A DNA stretch of 63,541 nt from a virus: IMG/VR virus record IMGVR_UViG_3300034062_004597, positions 1 through 63,541 of that record; one strand, given 5' to 3'. Shown here in pieces: positions 6,788 to 13,060 of the stretch. The notes under the pieces are model-generated. The model did not search any database and was not told the origin of the DNA. It saw only the letters and a program-made list of their open reading frames with translations. Within the stretch, counting starts at the first letter, position 1. Each line of letters opens with the position of its first letter. The position numbers and the translations under genes were made by a program.

Positions 6788-8191
6788 TTATTCTGGTTCC
6801 GCTCCCCCAACCACAACACCTGCGAGTGTTTCTGGATCGAGTTGTTCTGCTGCTTTCGCATACATGTCTCTGTAAAGCTGTGCGTACTTGTAGTGCGCTC
6901 CTGGCCCTGTCCGTAATTCTACCTCATAGACAAATTGCGCAAGGCTACAAACTCTTCGGTACTGGTGTGTTGTACCAAAGTTCGTGAAGTACATGTAATG
7001 CGCGTCAAAACTTTCAAGAAGATTTTGTGTCTGCTCCACACCGTAATCAAACATGCAAAGTTCAGAATACTCGTCCATATTGTTTCGTAGGAACTCTGAG
7101 GCTTCAGGGTCTTCGCTGATCGGACAGTAGAATCCGTGTGCATCCATAATGCAAGAACGCATACCTTGCCTGTGCCTATTCACGTCTCGCATTTCAGCCA
7201 TGCTGATCGAGTTGAACCGCATTCGCACAGTGCTATCAAGCGCACCGACCAAAGGACTACAGTACCTGTTGTTTCTGGTTGCAAATTCGTTACCTTCCGT
7301 GAAGTCGCTCAGGATGTCAATTCCTACCTCTCCATCTGCTGGAACTGCTGCCCATGATGCTTGTTCGATCATGGAGGCAAAGTATTCAGCGTGTGATTGC
7401 TTAGCTACAGCATGTCGTACAAAGTTTGGAGATACAAGTCGAAGCTCATCCACAATTAGGTTGCCAAGATCATTGAATTCGAGTAATTGGTGAGACAGTA
7501 AGTGAGATGCTAGCCTTGCCCATTCCCTGGAACTCATCACGAGCATCATGTTCGTCAAGGCTGTTACTGGAAGGTACACTCTAGCTCTGTCAAAAGCATA
7601 GTTCCTAGTGAGTCGGTCAACAACCTTCTTGTCTGCAGCTTGCTCCCCGGTTAGATTGATTAGATTGGCGATACCACCTCTGCTCTCGGCGTATTCAAAC
7701 CAGAACTTACGTGCTAGATTGTAGCAGGCAAAACTTTCACTTGCATGTGTAAATATATCTTCCCCGAATGATTCGTTTTCAAAATAATACGAATCCATGA
7801 TAGAGTCCATGACGGTGCTGTTCCATTCTTCCGATTCTGGTGTCAGTCCGAGTGGAACCATCGGAAGATACCGTGTGCTGGATTCTTGACCGTTAGTTGC
7901 TTGACATGTGTACCAGACAAAATATGCCAAATACATCGAGATACCGTCCATGAACATAGCCACTGGAACCATGTCTGCGATAGATTGGTGTCCGTAGTCA
8001 GTATGCTTGAAGATGCGTTCGATACTGGCATCTGGGTTGTCAAGATCGACTTTAGCCATGATAGCATCTAGTCCATCATTTGATCTGCTGTACTTAGCAC
8101 CAATAGAAGCCAGGAGTTCTGGTGGCACTGCTGGCCTTCCAGCTTCTGTTGCGCCCTTGCTCGGGCAGATTGAAACTTGTGTTACTTTCAT
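6788..8191 (-). CDS. thyX: Long-form FAD-dependent thymidylate synthase
   Basis: 467 aa, twice the length of a classical ThyX (about 220-250 aa), with two ThyX-like halves. The first has HTDYGHQSIADM and ends in NGQESSTRY, matching the N-E-x-S-x-R-Y end of the ThyX motif but without RHR. The second has LPVTALTNMML, a Pro-rich turn and FNSISMAEMRDVNRHRQGMR, carrying the RHR. This two-half form is a known family. It makes dTMP from dUMP using methylene-tetrahydrofolate, FAD and NADPH. Start ATG 8191 lies 10 nt from a TACAAT box; the gene forms an operon with the dNMP kinase. Confidence 0.88.
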   Translation of the reverse strand: MKVTQVSICPSKGATEAGRPAVPPELLASIGAKYSRSNDGLDAIMAKVDLDNPDASIERIFKHTDYGHQSIADMVPVAMFMDGISMYLAYFVWYTCQATNGQESSTRYLPMVPLGLTPESEEWNSTVMDSIMDSYYFENESFGEDIFTHASESFACYNLARKFWFEYAESRGGIANLINLTGEQAADKKVVDRLTRNYAFDRARVYLPVTALTNMMLVMSSREWARLASHLLSHQLLEFNDLGNLIVDELRLVSPNFVRHAVAKQSHAEYFASMIEQASWAAVPADGEVGIDILSDFTEGNEFATRNNRYCSPLVGALDSTVRMRFNSISMAEMRDVNRHRQGMRSCIMDAHGFYCPISEDPEASEFLRNNMDEYSELCMFDYGVEQTQNLLESFDAHYMYFTNFGTTHQYRRVCSLAQFVYEVELRTGPGAHYKYAQLYRDMYAKAAEQLDPETLAGVVVGGAEPE

Positions 8192-8201
8192 GCTTGTGAG
8201 T

Positions 8202-8215
8202 ATTGTACCTCAAAC
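8202..8215 (-). promoter_or_regulatory. Promoter motif GTTTGAGGTACAAT (thyX)
   Basis: The 14-mer GTTTGAGGTACAAT on the minus strand ends in a -10-like TACAAT 10 nt before the thyX ATG. The same 14-mer occurs at 52795-52808 after the DNA polymerase gene. Confidence 0.5.
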
Positions 8216-8231
8216 GTGGTAACTAATTACT

Positions 8232-8654
8232 ATGGACGAAACTTCTGTATCCCTTGAATCAATCTTGAAACCGTACCCAAAACCAATGGTCGGCAAGACA
8301 GTAAATCTCACCTGTGTCTACATCACCCACATTGGCTGCAGACTTATTTTCAGAGAGAGATTGCCGCTGACTCCTGAAGAGATTCCTGGTGCTAAGACAA
8401 AGGCAAATAAGCAGGGAACCACTGCAAACATTCTTTGGGACTGGGACATGGAACGCTGCATTGAATTGATCAGAAGTCTTTTGCAAGAAAAAGGCTATAA
8501 GCTGGACACAAGCAACATGCGGATCATGTACAGCAAAGCGTATCACACGGATAGCTATTCCAGACAAAGTGGGGGTACAAAAAGGGCAGGAAACAGTCCT
8601 GTCTTCCTGCCCTATAGCTCAGTTCGAGAGAATATTACGCTTGAACTCGCTTAA
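8232..8654 (+). CDS. Hypothetical protein, 140 aa
   Basis: Rightward gene divergent from thyX; its ATG follows GTGGTAACTAATTACT, a weak version of the leaderless promoter. The protein has a beta-rich N-terminal half (KTVNLTCVYITHIGCRLIFR) and a helix WDWDMERCIELIRSLLQEKG. No family recognised. Its 3' end contains a terminator hairpin belonging to the convergent gene and overlaps that gene by 20 nt, so its last residues may be less conserved. Confidence 0.6.
   Translation: MDETSVSLESILKPYPKPMVGKTVNLTCVYITHIGCRLIFRERLPLTPEEIPGAKTKANKQGTTANILWDWDMERCIELIRSLLQEKGYKLDTSNMRIMYSKAYHTDSYSRQSGGTKRAGNSPVFLPYSSVRENITLELA
8579..8612 (-). terminator. Rho-independent terminator of the 95-aa gene
   Basis: A perfect 9-bp inverted repeat (GGGCAGGAA at 8584-8592 and TTCCTGCCC at 8604-8612, 11-nt loop) is followed on the minus strand by TTTT. 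It lies 23 nt beyond the stop of the leftward 95-aa gene and inside the coding end of the rightward 140-aa gene. Confidence 0.75.
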
Positions 8655-8922
8655 TCTTCAAGAACACGTTAGCATCTTCGATACCAGCTACAAGATTACC
8701 AAAGAATGGAATCTTAGCTGCGAGTGCTTTGATGACAGCAGGCTTGAGTGGAATGTCTGCTTCACCGTCTGGCGAACCGTCAACTAGGTCGTATTGCATC
8801 ACGAGGGCTTCAATGACCAGTTCTACGGTGTCGTCTAGGTCTACGATTTGGTCGATTGGCGTCAATCGAAGAGGGGTACTCTTGGACTCTACACCGATTT
8901 GGATTTTGAGTTTTTGCTTCAT
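8635..8922 (-). CDS. Hypothetical acidic protein, 95 aa
   Basis: Monocistronic leftward gene with its own terminator. Product starts MKQKLKIQIGVESKSTPLRL and contains a hydrophobic/acidic middle (DDTVELVIEALVMQYDLVDG). No recognised family. The 5' leader holds an inverted repeat (GAGGA taaat TCCTC) between a possible CACAAT -10 box and the ATG. Confidence 0.65.
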   Translation of the reverse strand: MKQKLKIQIGVESKSTPLRLTPIDQIVDLDDTVELVIEALVMQYDLVDGSPDGEADIPLKPAVIKALAAKIPFFGNLVAGIEDANVFLKIKRVQA

Positions 8923-8932
8923 AGGTTTCTCG

Positions 8933-8947
8933 GAGGAATTTATCCTC
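8933..8947 (-). promoter_or_regulatory. Inverted repeat in the leader of the 95-aa gene
   Basis: GAGGATAAATTCCTC, a 5-bp palindrome with 5-nt spacer, lies between a CACAAT hexamer and the ATG at 8922. It could be an operator or a small leader hairpin. Confidence 0.3.
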
Positions 8948-8973
8948 TAATCTGATTGTGCCATCTTTTGTGG

Positions 8974-8979
8974 AACAAT
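8974..8979 (+). promoter_or_regulatory. Extended -10 of leaderless promoter
   Basis: TGTGGAACAAT followed by 6 nt and an in-frame GTG at 8986. It moves the start of the downstream gene 10 codons into the longest open frame. Confidence 0.45.
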
Positions 8980-8985
8980 CAAAAT

Positions 8986-9393
8986 GTGCTACTTGAAATC
9001 AAGTTATTTGAATTGACACCAGGACTACCAGGATTCATGGACATCCCATACCAGGGTAGACGATGCAGAAAGCACATTTGTGATCGAACTGCGATTGACA
9101 CGGCCTACGTGTACCTTGGTATCCAAAAAAAGAACAACAAATTTCCCGAAGAAATTATCGTGAATGATTTCTTTGTGTATCTGGCTTTGACCAAGCAAAT
9201 CAATACTTGTAGCAATACGCAGGTTCCGATCAAGAAGTTTATCAAAAACGAACTCAAAAACTGCAGGATTATGTACAGACCCGAGAAGGATTTCATCAAA
9301 AATTGTTTTGAATCAAAGTACAACCGTACACCAAGAAAACCTGTACTCAGAAATATGCGAATGGAGATTGAAGTAAGTGCGAGATATTCCTAA
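8986..9393 (+). CDS. Hypothetical protein, 135 aa
   Basis: Start assigned to GTG 8986 from the leaderless promoter; the longest frame opens at TTG 8956. The product is basic, with Cys at several positions (RRCRKHICDRT, INTCSNTQ, LKNCRIMYR) and a Lys-rich helical C terminus. It might bind nucleic acid, but no known domain is recognised. It overlaps the next gene by 17 nt. Confidence 0.6.
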   Translation: MLLEIKLFELTPGLPGFMDIPYQGRRCRKHICDRTAIDTAYVYLGIQKKNNKFPEEIIVNDFFVYLALTKQINTCSNTQVPIKKFIKNELKNCRIMYRPEKDFIKNCFESKYNRTPRKPVLRNMRMEIEVSARYS

Positions 9394-9730
9394 GATTAAC
9401 ATACCAGGATTGACTTTCAAGAAGCCGTACGATCCTGATGCTGAAACGGAAGTTCCTGATCATGTGTACGTTGCTGAAATGGCGCAGGCACTGGAACTCG
9501 AAAGAGCTAGCCGCATCGAAGAGTTGAGATTGTCTTTTGACAAGAAGCTAAACAACTTGGAAAGACTTGATGTTACTCCAGAGTACATCGAAGAACTCAA
9601 ATCGCTTGGAATATACAAAGAATTCAACGAAAAGTACACAAAAGCGGTAGCAAACATGTCTTTTGCTAGGACTATGCAGGCCATTGAAATTTACGATGAT
9701 ATGTCTGACGCAGGATTTGATTTTGACTAA
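9377..9730 (+). CDS. Hypothetical acidic helical protein, 117 aa
   Basis: GTG start within the end of the previous gene. The N terminus is Pro-rich (IPKINIPGLTFKKPYDPD). The rest is charged helix suited to coiled coil (ALELERASRIEELRLSFDKK and following), and the C terminus is acidic (DDMSDAGFDFD), a tail type seen in ssDNA-binding and scaffold-like phage proteins. Function unknown. Confidence 0.65.
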   Translation: MRDIPKINIPGLTFKKPYDPDAETEVPDHVYVAEMAQALELERASRIEELRLSFDKKLNNLERLDVTPEYIEELKSLGIYKEFNEKYTKAVANMSFARTMQAIEIYDDMSDAGFDFD

Positions 9731-9735
9731 GAATT

Positions 9736-10113
9736 TTACTTGGTCTTTTGATCACGAAGTTTGCTAAGCAACTCTTGTTTTTCGTTTAGCAAATGATTGT
9801 AATTGTCTTGCAGATTTTGAAGGTCAACCCGGAATGAAGCGATGTCCGATTTAAGTTTTAAGTTTTCCTCGTGCTGAAGCCTAAGTTCTGCTCGTAACTT
9901 CCCAATGTCTTCAATCAAAGCCTCATTTTCGATTTTATGCCGAGCTAAGTCTTCGAGAACTTCTTTTCGGAAAGATTGTTGATCAACGAAAAATGATCGC
10001 TGAAAGTCATTGGACTGTTTCCGACTGCTGGTGAGATGTCCTAGTACAGTTCCAACAACGGTACCGATACCAACCATAAATACTTCACTGGTGAAAATTG
10101 TTGTGATGTCCAT
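9736..10113 (-). CDS. Membrane-anchored coiled-coil protein, 125 aa
   Basis: Starts at ATG 10113 (MDITTIFTSEVFMVGIGTVV) behind TTGTGGTATAAA; the open frame upstream is not needed. An N-terminal hydrophobic segment (about residues 9-26) is followed by a long heptad-like coil to the C terminus (LRLQHEENLKLKSDIASFRV). One membrane anchor plus a coil is the plan of inner-membrane spanins (Rz-like), but the gene is not next to an endolysin or holin, so this is only a possibility. It borders the large non-coding region. Confidence 0.65.
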   Translation of the reverse strand: MDITTIFTSEVFMVGIGTVVGTVLGHLTSSRKQSNDFQRSFFVDQQSFRKEVLEDLARHKIENEALIEDIGKLRAELRLQHEENLKLKSDIASFRVDLQNLQDNYNHLLNEKQELLSKLRDQKTK

Positions 10114-10122
10114 GACAATGAT

Positions 10123-10128
10123 TTTATA
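10123..10128 (-). promoter_or_regulatory. Extended -10 (TGTGGTATAAA)
   Basis: TTGTGGTATAAA on the minus strand, 9 nt before the ATG at 10113; the predicted mRNA has a leader of only about 3 nt. Confidence 0.45.
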
Positions 10129-10446
10129 CCACAACTGGGCATTTACACACAAAACCGTGTACAAGCAAATTCTAGGCCTTTGTTTTTGGATACCCCTCCC
10201 AACATACCACTTGCACCCTAAAACGCCTGTGCGTTGCTTCTAGGCCACCAAAACGGGGTATTCTGTGGCGAGGACGCACCCGCCAAGGCAGGGCCGCGCC
10301 TCTTATCAAAACAATTGCTCCGTAGAGGCAATCAGGCATTGGGAAATTTTCAAATTTAATTTCTTGATCAATTCTCCCTGGGAAATCCTGAGAAATTGAA
10401 AAAGAAGATTCCCGGGCTACTCCTGGGAGCTTGCGACCAGGAACTA

Positions 10447-10491
10447 GAAATTTCCATCATTTCCGGGCGAAGCCTGGGAAGTGGAAATTTC
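10447..10491. repeat. 45-nt imperfect palindrome (cruciform-capable)
   Basis: Arms GAAATTTCC (10447-10455) and GGAAATTTC (10483-10491) are perfectly complementary. Inside them CATTTCC pairs with GGAAGTG (one G-T pair) and GGGC with GCCT/GCCC-like bases around a GAA loop. The whole can fold into a nearly continuous stem. A candidate origin hairpin or structured RNA element. Confidence 0.6.
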
Positions 10492-10793
10492 ACAAATTCG
10501 TACTTGCTATATACACTATATACGCGTGACGCGTGTACGCTGGTGTCATGTGTGCGCGTTAAAAAAGAATAAAATTCCTATGGCGCAGCTTGAGAGCCGC
10601 GAGGCTCAATGGGAAATTTTGTAATACGACTTTGCCTGCGGCAAAGCCCGTAGCTCACTTACGTTCGCTACCCGCGTTTTCATTCTCAATTTTCTAATTC
10701 AATTTTTCACCGAAGGTGATACACTATTATATACACGTGCGCTTACGCGCACTCTAAAGGGTGTAAATTTTAATTTACTCGTTTGCCCCGAAA

Positions 10794-10835
10794 GGGGGTG
10801 TTGGGGGTCAGGGGGAAGAGGGGGAAAACCTGGGG
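10794..10835 (+). promoter_or_regulatory. G-quadruplex motif upstream of a promoter
   Basis: Four runs of five G separated by TGTT, TCA and AAGA loops, plus a fifth run of four G after AAAACCT, all on the coding strand. It ends 7 nt before the TATAAT box at 10843. The preceding GCCCCGAAAGGGGG can form a competing CCCC-GAAA-GGGG hairpin. Confidence 0.75.
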
Positions 10836-10842
10836 CGTGTGG

Positions 10843-10848
10843 TATAAT
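10843..10848 (+). promoter_or_regulatory. Extended -10 of leaderless promoter
   Basis: GTGTGGTATAAT, then 6 nt (TCCAAC), then ATG at 10855. One of the best matches to the shared motif. Confidence 0.65.
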
Positions 10849-10854
10849 TCCAAC

Positions 10855-11475
10855 ATGAGTGAATTTACTCCGACAGTTGATCAGCAGGAATCCTTGAAGT
10901 TGTTTGAATACGGATTTTACCGGATTGACGATTTAGCCAGAGAAGCAGGATCAGAAGCTGCAAACAATTCAAAAACCAGATTCAAGTCTGACCTGCTGGA
11001 ACTACAAGAAATCGCTAAGCAATCAGGTTTGCAAGTGTTCATCCAAGAAAAAAATCCAGACCTTTGCCTTTCGACGGCTGTGCCTGGTGGTGGATTTAAT
11101 ATCAAAGTCCACGAAGAACGAGGATTTGCTCAGGTTAGTGGATGGTTACTCACGAGAACACCACAACCGTTTTTGATCGAAACCGTCAAGGCAGGAGTCT
11201 ACGGGAAAACCCAAATTCCGTACATCGTTGCGATCCCGAACATGTCTAAGCAGGAATTTTACAATACCTTCAAAACCGAATCGACGGTAGGTATTATCTT
11301 CTCAGGACTGGCAATGCCGATCCAACCGTACGGCGGATTCATGGAAGAAAATGGCATTGATCCACTTGTGGAAATCTTTGTAATCACACATGCCAGAAAC
11401 ACTGACGACGAGTTCACCAAGTTAACTTTACCAAGCCTTGACGATCCAAAGCTAACGCCTTTCGGTTGGGGGTAA
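10855..11475 (+). CDS. Hypothetical protein, 206 aa
   Basis: ATG 10855 is set by the consensus leaderless promoter; the open frame extends further upstream through the G-rich region but is unlikely to be translated there. The N-terminal half is helical and charged. The second half is beta-rich (FNIKVHEERGFAQVSGWLLT, VYGKTQIPYIVAIPNM). No recognised motif. It forms a pair with the 131-aa gene one base downstream. Its promoter carries the G-quadruplex motif. Confidence 0.75.
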   Translation: MSEFTPTVDQQESLKLFEYGFYRIDDLAREAGSEAANNSKTRFKSDLLELQEIAKQSGLQVFIQEKNPDLCLSTAVPGGGFNIKVHEERGFAQVSGWLLTRTPQPFLIETVKAGVYGKTQIPYIVAIPNMSKQEFYNTFKTESTVGIIFSGLAMPIQPYGGFMEENGIDPLVEIFVITHARNTDDEFTKLTLPSLDDPKLTPFGWG

Positions 11476-11476
11476 C

Positions 11477-11872
11477 ATGTCTCAAGAATACAGGCTAATC
11501 GAACACATCCATAAGCTCAGGAATAGTATTCCTTTGCAGACAGCGATCTACAAACCTGGAGAGGTTGTGGGTAACCCAGACTTCGAGATTAGGTTAGAGC
11601 AAGCACTACGAACGCTGAATGTCAAACTCGTACAAGTCGAGAAGCCGTTGTACTATTCCTTCGACTTCGAGGAAAGAATTCTCATGGGCCTGTATCCGCA
11701 CAATCCAGAATCGCTTTGGTGGATGTTGATTAACCTCGCACACCTGGTAGCTATGCCAACGACAACTCAGTACGGGTTTGAATTTGCCCGTTATGCAGGT
11801 GCGGAAATCTTGTATTTCAGCCAATTTGAGGGCGAGTGGTATAATACCTACACGGGCATGGAAAAGCTCTAA
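11477..11872 (+). CDS. Hypothetical protein, 131 aa
   Basis: Second gene of a two-gene unit, starting ATG 11477 right after the upstream stop. It begins MSQEYRLIEHIHKLRNSIPL and contains a Trp-rich helix (ESLWWMLINLAHLVAM). No family recognised. It ends 23 nt from the convergent tnpB stop; a TGGTATAAT sequence near 11838 inside its 3' end could be a fortuitous or real -10 box. Confidence 0.65.
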   Translation: MSQEYRLIEHIHKLRNSIPLQTAIYKPGEVVGNPDFEIRLEQALRTLNVKLVQVEKPLYYSFDFEERILMGLYPHNPESLWWMLINLAHLVAMPTTTQYGFEFARYAGAEILYFSQFEGEWYNTYTGMEKL

Positions 11873-11990
11873 AATACTTATCAACTACCTAACCACTAAT
11901 TGGTCAGACTTGTTACAAGCTCAGCCGAAGGCTGAGCGAACAATAGGACGGTTGATTGCACCCCTAAATTGGCTATATTCTTACTTGCGT
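11873..11990 (-). ncRNA. Candidate omegaRNA (reRNA) at the tnpB 3' end
   Basis: In known TnpB systems the guide scaffold overlaps the 3' end of tnpB. Here the last 25 codons contain a perfect 8-bp stem with a 3-nt loop (GCTCAGCC-TTC-GGCTGAGC, 11937-11919 on the minus strand), 21 nt before the stop. Position and structure fit; the ends of the RNA are not defined by the sequence. Confidence 0.35.
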
Positions 11991-13005
11991 TAAAGTCAGC
12001 ATTCTCTGTGTGTCCGCAGGACATGCAGAGAAACAGTTCTTGACTCTTTCGGTTTTTCTTTTCGCAATGTCCACATGCTGAACACGTCTGCGACGTGTAT
12101 GCTGGTTTGACAATCACCAAAGGAACTCCATAAAGTTCTGACTTGTAAGTAATGTAGCTTCTAAGCTGGAAGAAACTCCAACTCATACGTTCACTTCTAT
12201 TAACCCGCCTGACCGTTACTTGTTTGTTGATACCAGTTAGCTCTTCCAGAGCCAATGAGTATCCAAGTGCCTTCGCTTTTGTTACTAGAAGTTTTGAAAT
12301 AACATGGTTAGTGTCTTTTCTAAATCTTGATTCTTTTTTACCAATTGTTTTAATTCGTTTTCTTGCAGAGCGTGTTCCACGCTTTTGAAGTCGTTGCCTA
12401 TGGGCATGTAGTTGTTTTCGTTTCTTCTCGATGTGTTCACCAGAAAATACATCACCTTCAGAACTCACAGCAATTTTCTTGACTCCAAGATCAACACCCA
12501 TGACGCCTTTGGCGTCATATTTCTCTGGCGTAGGCACAACTAGATTACAGATCAAGTAGAAGTTACCATCCTGCAGCACTAAGTCTACCTGACCTTTTCT
12601 AAAATTAAATTTGTCTTTGTCGTAAACTTGGATAGGAATATCCATTCTACCATCGTTTGTCCAGATGTTTACGACATCTTCACCTTTGAATTTTATGATT
12701 CTATCATCGTAGACTACAGCAGAATTTTTCTTGAAGTAATTTTGGTGATGTCGAGTTCTCTTAATTTTGTACGAGTCAGACACAACACCTATGGCTCTGA
12801 TAACAAGTTGTGATCCGCATAGTGGAAACGTTTCACGTTGACTTCTGTAAACAAGATGATGGAGTTGAATTTTTTGATATTCTTTCGCCTCGAATGCTTG
12901 ACGAGAAATATCGTTGCAGACATCGTTGAAGGTATTCATAGTGCGCATAAGCGCACGATGTTGAATCTCATTAGTTTTGAGTTTCACCTTCAAAGTGATG
13001 TGCAT
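11896..13005 (-). CDS. tnpB: TnpB RNA-guided endonuclease
   Basis: 369 aa from ATG 13005, chosen because GCGGTATAAC sits 6 nt upstream. The N-terminal WED/REC-like part is followed by the RuvC motifs GVMGVDLGVKK (first Asp), YSLALEELTGI (Glu) and NADFNASKNIA (last Asp). Before the last motif lies a zinc ribbon with CSACG and CMSCG. All catalytic residues look intact. Length is near the 370-400 aa typical of TnpB. Known: TnpB cuts DNA next to a TAM using an omegaRNA and supports element retention. Its role in a phage is open: homing, competitor exclusion or passenger. Confidence 0.93.
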   Translation of the reverse strand: MHITLKVKLKTNEIQHRALMRTMNTFNDVCNDISRQAFEAKEYQKIQLHHLVYRSQRETFPLCGSQLVIRAIGVVSDSYKIKRTRHHQNYFKKNSAVVYDDRIIKFKGEDVVNIWTNDGRMDIPIQVYDKDKFNFRKGQVDLVLQDGNFYLICNLVVPTPEKYDAKGVMGVDLGVKKIAVSSEGDVFSGEHIEKKRKQLHAHRQRLQKRGTRSARKRIKTIGKKESRFRKDTNHVISKLLVTKAKALGYSLALEELTGINKQVTVRRVNRSERMSWSFFQLRSYITYKSELYGVPLVIVKPAYTSQTCSACGHCEKKNRKSQELFLCMSCGHTENADFNASKNIANLGVQSTVLLFAQPSAELVTSLTN

Positions 13006-13011
13006 AATAAT

Positions 13012-13017
13012 GTTATA
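13012..13017 (-). promoter_or_regulatory. -10 element of leaderless tnpB promoter
   Basis: GCGGTATAAC with exactly 6 nt to the tnpB ATG at 13005. Confidence 0.5.
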
Positions 13018-13030
13018 CCGCGTTTTAGGG

Positions 13031-13036
13031 TATAAT
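13031..13036 (+). promoter_or_regulatory. Extended -10 before the metallophosphoesterase gene
   Basis: AGGGTATAAT, giving a predicted leader of about 18 nt before ATG 13061. Back-to-back with the tnpB promoter. Confidence 0.55.
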
Positions 13037-13060
13037 ATCCACAAGGGCTACTGTAAGTAT

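Larger units (their letters stand above)
10114..10854 (+). other. Large divergent non-coding region with hairpins
   Basis: About 740 bp with no convincing gene, between divergent genes. It holds a long hairpin (10447-10491), CTTTGCC/GGCAAAG (10630-10646) and a GAGCC-GCGA-GGCTC stem with GNRA loop (about 10593-10606). GTGCGC-TTAC-GCGCAC lies near 10737-10752. The repeat GGGAAATTTT occurs near 10341 and 10611, and two related 22-mers with the core CCGGGC...CCTGGGA near 10410 and 10461. TATATAC repeats and ACGCGT copies lie near 10507-10536, and a G-quadruplex motif closes the region. Candidate replication origin or regulatory hub; no direct evidence. Confidence 0.55.
11873..13020 (-). mobile_element. 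tnpB-only IS200/IS605-like unit (limits uncertain)
   Basis: Contains tnpB and its promoter but no TnpA Y1 transposase. It is packed between two rightward genes that look uninterrupted. Terminal hairpins and target sites typical of the family could not be fixed; a TTGAT pentamer, the ISDra2 target/TAM, lies just past the tnpB stop on the minus strand. Limits are a guess from the neighbouring genes. Confidence 0.45.

Noticed and set aside
10010-10243. Rightward 77-aa open frame at the edge of the non-coding region
   Set aside because: It mirrors the coding frame of the leftward coiled-coil protein, has no SD or -10 box, and its composition is unlike neighbouring proteins.
11896-13005. A CRISPR-Cas12-like effector instead of TnpB
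   Set aside because: Length of 369 aa, zinc ribbon placement and lack of any repeat-spacer array fit TnpB.
10216-13031. 12-mer ACCCTAAAACGC at 10216 (plus) and near 13031 (minus) as possible tnpB element ends
   Set aside because: Twelve-base repeats are expected by chance many times in a window this size, and nothing else at the two places matches.
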